Of a stretch of 64,000 bases of DNA, positions 54,951-64,000 are shown piece after piece. The DNA is from Megalopta genalis (taxonomy: Eukaryota > Arthropoda > Insecta > Hymenoptera > Halictidae). The notes under the pieces are model-generated. The model did not search any database and was not told where the DNA came from. It saw only the letters and a program-made list of their open reading frames with translations. The DNA is taken from NCBI RefSeq assembly GCF_051020955.1, contig NC_135021.1, forward strand, positions 14,241,962 through 14,305,961, in the 5' to 3' direction. A program made the translations under genes and the position numbers. Every line of letters begins with the position of its first letter. The first letter of the stretch is position 1.

Positions 54951-56713
54951 ACTAGCCTCGTCGCATAGTAGTGCAAAACGTGTCGCGAACGATGTGTTGC
55001 AGTGACGTAACCGGTGAATCGCGCGATCTCGTTGAACAGCGATCGATGGGACGCAACCCTGCTCAGGAGGACAAGCTGGCTTAGGCGTCTTCGATCGGCC
55101 CGTGAGCCCAATCGACACGAGTCCGCGGCCAACCACCGCCGCTTATCTCGGACAGCGTAATCGCGGTTGCACTCGGTCAGCGCGACGCTTGCTGCCCGCC
55201 GCAAGAATCGCGATCGATCTCCAGGACACGCCGGAAATCGTGAGCCGTTGTTGGGATTTGCCCCGAGCAGATGATGCTCGATAGATAGCGGGCCTGCGAG
55301 GACGTTTCCAGAAGATGTTCTAGCCGAGTTCCCTGCCCCACGGTGATCTCACCCGGAAAGGTAGCACAAGCCGTTTCTCGGATTCGTCGCCCGTTCAGGA
55401 TTTTCACCTGGACCCCGGAGCCTGCGAATTGGGTTTCCGGAAGATCGAGAGGTGCACCCTGTCCGTCGACGCGACGCTTCGAAACTGGGTGACCGATCGA
55501 ACTTGGCACCGCAAAGCCGAACTTCCGCCGAATACCCGAACCCGTCTTCCCGATACGATCGACTGTGTAACTCGTTCCTCGAAGACGGAGCTGTTCCCCC
55601 CGCGATCGGCGACCAATCTGGAAACGATGTTAGCGAGCCTGCTGTTGTGCGAAGGGAACGTTAGATTTTACGACGGATTCGGTGCAGACGGTGTCGTCGA
55701 CGGTCGCTTGTCGGTGAAACCAGTGCCGGAACGACGCTAGAGAGTGTCCGAGTGCGTCGCCGGAGGAAACGCGCGGGTTTCATGGGATGTTGCAGGCGAG
55801 CTGTTGTGCTGTCGCTGGATCGTCGCGGTCCTGGATTCGCTTTCGAAGTCCGCGTGCTTCCGTGAGACAACGAAGCTTCTCGTAGATCGTTTGGATCGCG
55901 ATCGCTGGCAATCGGGCGCGGAGAACTCGAAGGAACGGAGAACCCAGGGGATCCCGAAGAGTGGCCAGGCTGGATCGGCGGGTCGATAGGTTGCCGCATT
56001 ATGCGTTCCGAAGACGATTAGCGCGGCTAGGGCAGAAGGAGCGAACCGAGCGAAGGGTAGCGCGGCGGGGATCCGGAAGAATGCAGCGGCCGGGGATGCA
56101 CGGGCTTAGCGAGAAAATGCGCGGAAGAATGATCGATGAAACGTCTGGAGCGTCGGGGAAATTACTTTAACGAGTCCCGCCTAATGCATCGCGAACGACT
56201 TTGCGGTCGTCAGTGCGACCAGAGGCATAAAAGCGTCCACTGCCACCTCTCCTCTGTCACCCGCTGTCTCTGCTCACCTCTCTCTCCGCCGTTGACGCTC
56301 GGACCTACACGAACTAACACCACGTACCATTGCCAACGAAACACTACTGCCGTTAATTGCGTTCATTAGCGTAGCCCGGGTTAGGTCTACCGACGTAGCC
56401 GCTTTCTTTCGAGGGAAAGCCGTGAATAATCCTATCGAGTTCGCGCGACACGGTGCGACTGTTGTTGTTGTTGTTGGGTTTTTAATGAAACTAGTGGAAA
56501 CAGTGTTCTGTCGTGTTGCGAAACAAGCCAAGAGGAACTCTCCGTCGTGACGAGATTCGCCACTCAACGGATCCTGGGAGATGCCACGTTGCTGCGACGC
56601 AACGAGACGCTAACGAATCCCCGACAGGACTGGATGCCCGACTCGACGAAACGCCGTGAGATGCGTGCGAGATAGTATATCAATATGTGAAAGAGCCTCG
56701 CCGAGGAAAAGCG
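54951..56713 (+). other. GC- and CpG-rich upstream / 5' untranslated region candidate
   Basis: Multiple short frames are open on both strands, with many out-of-frame ATGs. A GTTGTTGTTGTTGTTG tract lies at about 56461. The position directly left of the signal-peptide exon and the CpG richness suggest promoter and 5' leader sequence. A long leader with small upstream frames would be normal for a regulated neuronal or developmental gene, but that is inference. Confidence 0.3.
56224..56262 (+). promoter_or_regulatory. Core-promoter candidate for the signal-peptide exon
   Basis: GGCATAAAAGCG at about 56224 is a TATA-like word. TGTCACC, with its A at 56259, sits about 31 bases downstream as a weak initiator. 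Use of this start would give a leader of about 455 bases to the ATG at 56714. Confidence 0.25.
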
Positions 56714-56759
56714 ATGTCTCCTACTCTTCCCGTACTCGTCTGTTTTATCATTTCTTTTG
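56714..56759 (+). CDS. Candidate first coding exon: signal peptide, ends at GTAAGT donor
   Basis: From ATG at 56714 the exon encodes MSPTLPVLVCFIISF and one base of the next codon, then GTAAGT at 56760. The stretch after MSPT is strongly hydrophobic (LPVLVCFIISF), as in a secretory signal peptide. The frame has no other ATG closer upstream. Signal-peptide-only first exons with long first introns are common in insect secreted and receptor genes. No second exon is recognised in the remaining 7.2 kb, so product and family cannot be named. The ATG context (GCG before ATG) is acceptable but not strong. A chance ATG plus chance donor is the alternative. Confidence 0.4.
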
Positions 56760-58597
56760 GTAAGTCGAGAGAGAGAGTTCCCGATCACGCTAACGCAGTC
56801 CCGCCGTGGTTCTCGAGTCAGTTAGATTTCAAATGTTCTTCAGGATCGGGAAACAGCATCTGGTTACGCTTCTGTAAAATGTACACCTCGAATATGTGAG
56901 ACTATAAGTCCAAAATTGCCGGTCTAGATGAGTTAGGTTGAACGGACTCGAAGAACGCAGCGGGACTAAAGGCGAATTTAGACTTTGCACCGCGGATGAA
57001 TCATTCATGGATGCAAATACAATTCATCAAAAAGAAAGCTCGACTCTGTTTCGTTCACTGCTCGCTTTGGGTGTTCACTTTGGATGGAAAACGAATGTAA
57101 CATAATGTTTATACTTATCATTGCGGATAAATCATCCGGAACGCGCGTCAAAAAGGGCAATGTCTAAATTCGCCTCGAGTAACGTTTAGGAATTAATTTG
57201 AAGAAAGCGATCGAACCCAGCGAGTCGATGTTTTCTGTATCCGTGTCTGCACGTTCGAAGCAACGGCTCAAATTTTTACAAGACATTCGGTTATAAATTG
57301 TGGGAGTTGTTGAACAAAAAATAGAAATAAAAGCCGTCCAATCGGACGCATCGATTCGAACATTATGTACAGTCTTCTTGAACCGTAGTTTGACCGGCAA
57401 CGGATAACAAGGAAACCGAGAAAGCGAGAAGAATTGAATAGCTCGAACAATCGCGGCCAAGAAAGGGTTGGAGCTCCGTACGTTCGACCGAAGCCCTCGA
57501 TATCTCGCGGCGGAACACCTTCGGCGCTTTCAATTTCCGTCGACCGAGTGTCTTAGGTTTTTAATTGCACGGCAGCTAATTGTCAAGCTGTCCGGGGGGG
57601 GGGAGGGGGGAGGGAGGCAAACGGATAAGTAATTCTTTCGAGAGGACGGAGATTCTTTTCCTTTGAATTGCAAATCGGGCGTTTAGCTCGCGCCCGTGCC
57701 GGTGCTTGTATTATTCATGACATTCCGCTCAATTGTATAATAGCAACACTTTGACGCAACATTTTGTCCCGCTGGCACACGCGGCAGGGCGAAGCCCGCA
57801 TACCTTTCGGCTCGATTTGATCCAACGAACTCCCCGGGCCCGGCGAAAAGGGAGCCGAAAACTGCTCCGGGAGACTCGCACCCTCGGGCCAACAAAGCCG
57901 TTGTGTCGCCGTTTCTATACGAAGATTCGACGAGCTCGCAGCGACGGATCGCGAATGAAACTCGAGCATTCGACGGGGGTCGTCTTCTCGTTCGGATATT
58001 TCCTGCGCTTAATTCCGGTAGAAACGAAGCACTTATCCCGACAAGTACGGTGTTCTCGACCTGTCCGCTAACGTCGGAATGGCTTCCCTATAGTTGCTTG
58101 GCTCGCCGGTGAAAAGCGTGTTGGCCAGTCGCGAGCAGAAAAGAACACTCGTAGCTCTCTCATCTCCGAGCACTGTGTCCCGCGGACGATTCGGGAAGTA
58201 GGTGTACACTGTTTCAATATCGCTTCTCGCGTTTCTCACAATATGCTTTTATACGATTGTCTGTGGAGGATCCAGCGAAGGGGGTGTCGGGGAGAGAATG
58301 GGAGAGAGAAACACAGAGAGCGGCGACGCTGATGCCGACGCCGAGGCCAAAGCCCGAGCGCGACGATTTAACGCACAAATAACTTGCCGGCCGTCTTTAG
58401 CCGCGTTCCCTTTTCTTCGCGCACCTGCCGCTGTCGAGATTCCCTCTGGAGAGAGCTCGCCCCGTGAAAAGTTAGAATAGTTTTTCTCGAGGAGCTATGA
58501 TTGTTGCGAACGTAAAAGGAAAGCATGCCCTGGGAACCCGATTTTACAGAATTGTCTCGCACCTTCTTTTCTCTACAACATTACTCGACGCTCGCCT
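56760..58597. other. GC-rich stretch, possible first intron
   Basis: A G-rich run (about 57593-57620, GGGGGGGG then GAGGGGGGAGGGAGG) could form a G-quadruplex. The frame at 58202-58480 starts with a hydrophobic VSISLLAFLTICFYTIV stretch but opens on GTG with no ATG. No exon with recognisable homology is seen. Confidence 0.35.
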
Positions 58598-58618
58598 CGA
58601 TCTCTCTTTCACTCCCTC

Positions 58619-58662
<44 letters not shown>
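58598..58662. repeat. CT microsatellite
   Basis: CTCTCT run with CCC interruptions. Confidence 0.95.
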
Positions 58663-59790
58663 ATCTTTTTCACTCCGTGTACACTCTCCCGCCTCGTCCT
58701 CTCGAATTCTTTCTCGCGATAAATCCTTTGCGTCTCGCATTTAAACAATCCCCCATTGTGCCCGATCAGTCGGGAATAAAAATGCATTTTTGCCTGCTGT
58801 TTGACTGAATTCTCCGAGCACACCGGACGCGTCGCGCCACTGTTAATTTATCAACGTACAATATCGCAATTAGTAAACGTAACAGCATCGCTACATAATA
58901 TTTCAGCGTTAGCAGCGAATACCGTGCAAACATCTCCCGAAATATTACCTGTTTTTTTTTCTCGACACCGCGCGCCCGAATATATTTTTTCGTTTTATTC
59001 GAAACGGCGCGGACGATTAAATAATGTATAATAAATTGTAGTATACCGCTCGAAAGGAGAAAAAACCGTGGAATCGCAGTTTGTGCAGTGGGTCGATAAA
59101 CAATGCGGGATTGTTCTCGGTAATTTGTTTCTATCTGGAATGAAAACAGAGTTATAGCCGGGTTAATAGATTCGCCGTGTACACGCGTTTCGTTGGAGAT
59201 TTACGAATAAACCTCAGCGTTTCGAAATAATAGGTGATCGACGGAGAATTTCGGTTCCCGCGGCTGGCACACGGCGGTTCGCGGCGGCCGCGTGGGAAAT
59301 ACTTGGTCCGCGATTTCGAGTAAAAAAATTTGTAATTGCTGCCGGTGATTCGTGTCGGACGCCGGTGACGATTCAAAGTGCACGGCGGCGCGGCGACGCG
59401 TCTTGTTTAATCCTGCCGGATTACGAGGGTGAGGGGAGGTTTGGGTGGCGGAGTGGAAGGCGCGCGGGAGGGTTGAATATCAAACTGACGAATTCACTTT
59501 GATCGATCATCCATAGACCGAGTCGCAGGCACTGAATTGCCGATACAAGCCAGACTACGAGCCGTTTATACGCCGATCGGGATCGTTCACTGTGGCGTTC
59601 GCGTTTATGACGTTGTGCCGTGAAACGGCGCACCTAATTCAGGCACCACGACTCCATCGACGCCGACGCCCCTCGCCGACGCCAATTGAACGGTTCGCCA
59701 CCTGTCTGGATCATTCCAAGATTCATCCGGACAAGGTGGCGCGTCTGCGAACATAAATGATTTCTGTTAGTAGCATAGGAGATTCGAGTA
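58663..59790. other. Mixed DNA, no gene recognised
   Basis: AT-richer to about 59150, then GC-rich. Only short overlapping frames. Confidence 0.3.
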
Positions 59791-59996
59791 GATCAAATTC
59801 CCCCTAATTGACGCGCAAATTGTTCACAGAAATGGACAATTTGGGAAGAAGGGATATACGATTATTCGAGGTTTGCAGCTCGTTTTTATAGTCACCGATT
59901 GTCAACTCGAATAATCGTATCTCCTTTTCCCAAATTGTCCATTTTTGGGCACAATTAGGCGTTCCATTTTGAGCATCAATTAGGGAGAATTTACTG
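59791..59996. mobile_element. Hairpin element, subfamily A (206 bp)
   Basis: The left end GATCAAATTCCCCCTAATTG is decayed after TA. The right end GGGAGAATTTACTG is followed by TA. The right half has an extra AGGCGTTCCATTTTGAGCAT segment before the end. Confidence 0.8.
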
Positions 59997-60397
59997 TATG
60001 TCAATCGTATTAAGGCCGGTTCAGACACGGCCAGTGATTTAGTGGATCGGTGAGTAACGTTGTAATTTATTGTGTATGGACACTAGTGTTTAGTTGAGCA
60101 GATTATTAAAACAATTTAGTCGAGCAGATCCATTACGATGGTACAACTGTACTAATCCCGACACGTAATTACATACTAAACTATTCTGTAGGAAGTAACT
60201 ACACAAGCATTTGTAACTATGCTAAATTACTGTCCGAACTAGACTTTAGTCCAAGTCTTTAGCACTGGCTCTTAGTCTAAGATTACTAACTCTTTGTCTT
60301 ATATAACAATGGGTTTTCCAGTTGAAATCGCCAAATAGATAAAATAAATAAATTTCGCGCGACGTCATTCGCGAAAGTAGAAAGTTTCGAGAATTGA
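59997..60397. other. AT-rich DNA, nothing recognised
   Basis: CTTAGTCTAAG palindrome at about 60271. No coding signal. Confidence 0.3.
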
Positions 60398-60827
60398 CAT
60401 TATATGTTTACGAAAACCGTGGGACTGACGGGTCATTAATATTTTTATCTACGATTACAGTAATTTCTCCCTAATTCGCGCTCAGATTGCGCACGAAAAT
60501 GGACAATTTACAGAGAGGAGATACGATTATACGAGCCTTGCGTCTCGTTTTTGTAGTTGTTGAGAATCGGTAACTCTAAAAACGAGCCACGGAGCTCGAA
60601 TAATCGCATCTCTTCTTCCGAAATTGTCAATTTTTGTGAGAAAAATGCGCTTTTTTGAGCGCGAATTAGGGAGAAATTACTGTATTCGGATTGCAACGTT
60701 ACATCTATGAGTTATTTATTCGATATATGTGTTAGTTGCGGCAGAGGTTACAATAACACTGGTTAAAAATCAGAATAAATGTAAGCTAATATAAAATAGC
60801 TGCTTTCAGTGCTCCGTAAATCTAGCG
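60398..60827. mobile_element. TTAA element (CGTTAGATTTACGG family), copy 2, interrupted
   Basis: The left part (GTTTACGAAAACCGTGGGAC then TGACGGGTCA) and right part (CTCCGTAAATCTAGCG before TTAA at 60828-60831) match copy 1 at 40752-40976. A hairpin element fills 60458-60682. Without it the two copies align through GGTTACAATAACACT and TAAGCTAATATAAAA. Confidence 0.65.
60458..60682. mobile_element. Hairpin element, subfamily A (225 bp), nested
   Basis: It starts CAGTAATTTCTCCCTAATTC after TA and ends GGGAGAAATTACTG before TA. Both arms carry the matched change to TTTCTCCC/GGGAGAAA. It is inserted in the TTAA element, so it is younger than that copy. Confidence 0.85.
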
Positions 60828-61942
60828 TTAACAGTTCGCTGTATCACATCGAACCGGATTCTATAAATTTCGATTAGCATTCATCCAGACGAACCGTCGT
60901 CGAATTGACACACTGACAATCGGATTGTTCGCAACGAATATGGAGAAGCATTATTCTTTCGAGTCACAGCGGGTTGCATCTTGCAGAACGCTCGAAGATT
61001 TTCCGTTCTCCCTCAAGTCGATTTCGCAAAACTCTGCGAGGCAGCCAGCGGCAACCTTTTTCTGGAAGCCGCCACGGATCAATTCAACCGTTCGTTTGCT
61101 TTTCATTACTCGCCGGCAGGACTTGCACGCTGCCAGCAACCCCGATTTAGGCAATCCCTGCCTCTCCTCTGCCCCGGTTTTACGATCGTTTAGGAGCGAG
61201 GCATTCGGGTCTTTTACCTCGCGGCGAACAAATTGCGGGTAATCCGACACATAAGGCCGCGAAAATATGTTTCGTTCAACTTTCACGCGGTTCGCTCGAC
61301 AATACCAACGATCGAAGGAGCGTTTAATTGACGCCGATCGAGCTCCGTGAGATATTTTCGAACCGGCGGAGCTTGTCTGGAAAGTACACCGGCACAGAAA
61401 ATATAAAGCTATCCGAGGGAAACGAGGATATGTTGTTAGAGGGTATTATTGCTGCGCATAGTAATGCAAAAATATTTCCCGAGTCGCGACGTAAGGAGAT
61501 CCGAGAGGCTTTCAAGAGAACACAGCTTCCCCCTTGCAAGAAGAAATTCGATTTATACACGTCCCGGCTGCCGGTAAAACGAGCCACGCAATATGAATGT
61601 AAACTGCATGCGAGGCAAGTGTTTTTCGAATACAAGATAAAGCATATCTTTCCAGGGACGAGAGGAGAGCACCGACGTAACGTCAATTACACCGAGTCAA
61701 TCTTTTTCATTTCGTTTAGCTTACTCCGCATAAACGGGCCAGAGGCTGTTTTATTATTTTTACAAAACTTCGACACAATAATAATAATAATAATAATAGT
61801 AATAGTAATAACAGTAGAATAATAATAAAGATGAGAACACCGTGATTACGATATAAATAACAAAAAGGAACTAAAAATCCAGGCTTCTGATAACATTGTA
61901 GAGTCGATACCTAAATTTATTGACTCTTTAAGAACATGTAAT
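60828..61942. other. Mixed DNA, no confident gene
   Basis: A plus frame to 61822 (in-frame ATG at about 61430) has balanced residues but ends in an ATA microsatellite (about 61779-61830). The leading part opens only on TTG. No family is recognised. Confidence 0.3.
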
Positions 61943-62132
61943 TTCACGTAAAGAACATCAAATGAATTCTGTGAATACAATTATTTAAAATTGTAATACA
62001 TAGTATGATATTTCGAGAATTTATGGCTTCTTTTTTACATCATTTTTATCAGATTTTATAAGAAGAACCATTGCATATGATAGGATAAATACGGTATAAC
62101 TATGTACGCTAGTGAGATTGTTAGCGAACTTG
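61943..62132. mobile_element. TTAA element, truncated copy of 12972-13214
   Basis: TTTCACGTAAAGAACATC to GTTAGCGAACTTG aligns with 13021-13210 and is followed by TTAA (62133-62136). The left end with the CACGCTCGCTACGAGCG palindrome is missing. Confidence 0.6.
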
Positions 62133-62365
62133 TTAAAATCATCAATGAGGATGTCAATGACGTTAAATTTATGTTAAATTTACTCCCTAATATTGTCGCA
62201 ATCGTGATATCTCTTGGATAAAACAGATCCGGATTTAAACGGAATGAAACGCAACATCTTATGCTGGACGCTCTCTAATTATCGAATATGCTAATTGAGC
62301 TGACCAGATTGCTGACGCATGTTCTAGTGATTTATCTCATCATTCTATTCGCTATAAATATTATA

Positions 62366-62832
62366 CAGGCTGTCCCATAATTATGTTAACACCCGAAATT
62401 CATAAGCTAATATCAAACAGCTGCTTTTAATTCTTCGTAAATCTAACGTTAATTCGTGGAACTCTTTCGCTAAGAATATAATACATATACAGGTTGTCCC
62501 AAAAATGTCTCGCAATCCGGAAATGGTGGATTTCTGAAGTCATTTGAAGTAACTTTTTCCTTAGCGAAAATGCAATCCGCGGCTTCGTTTGCGAGTTATT
62601 AGCGGAAAACAGGGACCAATGAGAGGCGAGCTCGGCTGGCGCGAGACGACCGAGCCAATCGACGGAACTGGGCTTCGCGCGCTCGTTGGCTGGGCCGTCT
62701 CGCGTCAGCCGTGCTCGCCTCTTATTGGTCAGTGTTTTTTGTTAATAACTCGTAAATAAAGCCGCGGATTGCATTTTTGCTATGGAAAAAGTTTCTTGAA
62801 ATGACCTCAGGAATCACCCCTTTCTGGGTGTT
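62366..62832. mobile_element. Composite of CAGGGTGTCCC-type elements
   Basis: At 62366 CAGGCTGTCCCATAATTATG follows TA and is an end of the copy 1/3 type. Then GTTAACACCCGAAA at about 62385 is mirrored by TTTCTGGGTGTTAA at about 62820. Copy 4 of the CCAAT element lies between. Together with a 50 bp piece of the CGTTAGATTTACGG family (62398-62455) this is a layered cluster. Confidence 0.45.
62490..62832. mobile_element. Palindromic CCAAT element, copy 4
   Basis: It starts CAGGTTGTCCCAAAAATGTC after TA and has CTCGCAATCCGGAAATGG like copy 2. The inner arms contain CCAATGAGAGGCGAGC and TATTGGTCAGTG. The right terminus is replaced by CTGGGTGTTAATATATA. Confidence 0.75.
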
Positions 62833-62888
62833 AATATATATATATATATATAATATAACATAATAATATATAATATACTCTAAATTAA

Positions 62889-63123
62889 CACATTATCATC
62901 CGGATAACTAAAAATAGCTATTTTCTTGACTGAAATGCCGGATCACTAAAAATAGTCATTTTCATGATTGCTCGTGAAATGCCAGAGAACTGAAAATAGT
63001 CAAAACTTAACAAAAGAAACTAAAGTTGAAACTTTAATTTCTTTCTCCAAAGTAAGAACTCCTATATTTTTAAGAACCCCCAAACGCGAAAGTTTTCGCA
63101 TAAACAGCCCCGACCGTATCGTG
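62889..63123 (+). mobile_element. TTAA-bounded short element (CACATTATCATCC end)
   Basis: TTAA lies at 62885-62888 and 63124-63127. The left end is CACATTATCATCCGG and the right end CCGTATCGTG. It is the reverse-orientation relative of 1414-1733. Confidence 0.65.
62931..63000. repeat. 44 bp tandem repeat inside the TTAA element
   Basis: TGAAATGCC begins at 62931 and 62975, 44 bases apart. ACTAAAAATAG / ACTGAAAATAG begins at 62945 and 62989, also 44. An earlier copy at 62907 is 38 bases back, consistent with a 6-base loss. Confidence 0.8.
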
Positions 63124-63127
63124 TTAA

Positions 63128-64000
63128 TGATACGATGATCGCAGGGAAGAGAAGCTGATAATATCACCCCCAGATCCCACGTGACAGATTTTCCAACCAG
63201 TGAAGTCTCTGCAACGAGTACTTTCTTTTCGATCTACCCGGCGAAAAAGTCTGTCTGACAAAATGAAACGGGGGGGAGGGGGGGAAACGAAGAATATTTA
63301 ATCAGATTTCCTTTCTGCAAAACGAAAGTAGTTCTGCGGAAGATGCGGCGTCGGCTGGCTACAGGCGGCAGGAATTTGAATTGCTAAGAAATCGCAGCCT
63401 CCTCGATGAAGGATCGCTCGCGAACCACTCGGAAACTATTCGGCTCCCGATGACACTTTAAGCGTCGCATCGATCAGCGAACGGATTCGATTGTCGTTTG
63501 CGTGTTGTCTCTATGATGCGGTCCGACGGTCCGGCTCGGAAAGTTTCCCTCTCGCCGCAGAGTTCGGCGGACGCGCGCATCCGCGACTCGATTCGAGATA
63601 GAGAAGACAGGCCGCGGATGTAGCCGGCGTTCTTGAAAAGTTTTGCAGCAGGCCGCGATCGGAAACGATCCGCGGGGCGGGGCCGAAGGGAGGAGTGAGG
63701 ATGAAAGAACCACTTAACCTTTTGCGAAAGGACGCGCAACCGAGTCTCTAGTTTCCCTCCACATAACGTTCTCCGATATTATTGCTTTCTTCGACGGATT
63801 CGCTTCGCCTCTAATTTCCCATAATTTCCGCGAGTGGGTCAAGACTCTCTCTCGCTCTCCGTGTCGGGTGCTCGACGCCCGGTTCCTCCGCGACTGTCAA
63901 CTCGATCGCAATAATTCGGCGTTCGAGTACTACCTTCTTTTTGCACGAGCACGCTGTGTCCGTTTGCAAAAGAGCTGCGACGAGATTGAAATTCTCGGTG
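63128..64000. other. GC-rich end of window, no gene recognised
   Basis: A G-rich GGGGGGGAGGGGGGG run lies at about 63271. Two minus-strand phases are open at 63458-63739 but show no family motif. Confidence 0.35.

Noticed and set aside
58202..58480. Second signal-peptide-like frame (VSISLLAFLTICFYTIV)
   Set aside because: Starts on GTG with no ATG, no acceptor site clearly precedes it, and the rest is low in information.
61328..61822. 164-codon plus-strand frame
   Set aside because: Opens on TTG, its end is an ATA microsatellite giving an Ile run, and no family is recognised.

Overview
KIND OF GENOME. The window is animal nuclear DNA and looks like an insect, most likely a hymenopteran (bee or ant). 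AT-rich stretches alternate sharply with GC-rich, CpG-rich ones. GA/CT microsatellites are long, and mariner, piggyBac and hAT remnants are plentiful. I see no operons, no CRISPR array, no tRNA or rRNA gene, and no intact multi-exon gene. The lineage is inferred from style, not proved. GENES. The best protein-coding candidate is a short signal-peptide exon at 56714-56759. It sits behind a GC-rich, GA-repeat-rich upstream region and ends at a GTAAGT donor. If real, everything to its right is first intron, because no matching next exon is visible. Two single-exon frames (52923-53336 and 50706-51213) are unassigned and weak. Most other long open frames lie in GC-rich or low-complexity DNA and overlap each other on both strands. 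MOBILE DNA dominates what can be explained. (1) At 6.0-7.2 kb a decayed DD37D (maT-type) element with TA duplications and imperfect terminal repeats is inserted in a mariner transposase tail; a piece of the same junction recurs at 7.9-8.1 kb inside a third element. (2) About ten copies of a 120-280 bp hairpin element (CAGTAAATTCTCCC ends, TA target) lie at 7.8, 21.3, 42.2, 45.5, 47.6, 49.0, 52.5, 52.7, 59.9 and 60.6 kb. (3) Four copies of a 340-370 bp palindromic element (CAGGGTGTCCC ends, TA target, internal CCAAT/ATTGG) lie at 28.1, 32.9, 36.3 and 62.7 kb. (4) A Tc1-type foldback family (GGCCC-C-AAAAG ends) lies at 0.1-1.3, 13.3, 28.5, 39.6, 43.5-44.3 and 50.1 kb. (5) A diverse set of TTAA-flanked, piggyBac-type short elements lies at 0.2-0.7, 1.4-1.7, 5.1-5.5, 10.1, 13.1, 16.4, 21.5-22.6, 22.7, 32.1, 40.8, 50.5, 60.4-60.8, 62.0 and 63.0 kb. 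One is an internally deleted piggyBac still carrying N-side and C-terminal transposase pieces. (6) A 404 bp solo LTR with a GATT duplication lies at 15.9-16.3 kb. (7) A hAT transposase tail lies at 26.5-26.8 kb. TANDEM REPEATS include a 32 bp E-box minisatellite (9.2-9.6 kb), a 9 bp repeat (26.9 kb), a 30 bp repeat (51.9-52.2 kb), 41 bp (39.7 kb), 39 bp (39.2 kb), 40 bp (14.9 kb) and 238 bp (23.6 kb) units. MAIN UNUSUAL SIGNAL. Several TTAA-bounded elements with unrelated sequences carry internal tandem repeats of exactly 44 bp, usually built round a short palindrome. This looks like a shared architectural rule of these non-autonomous elements and is not explained by ordinary annotation.
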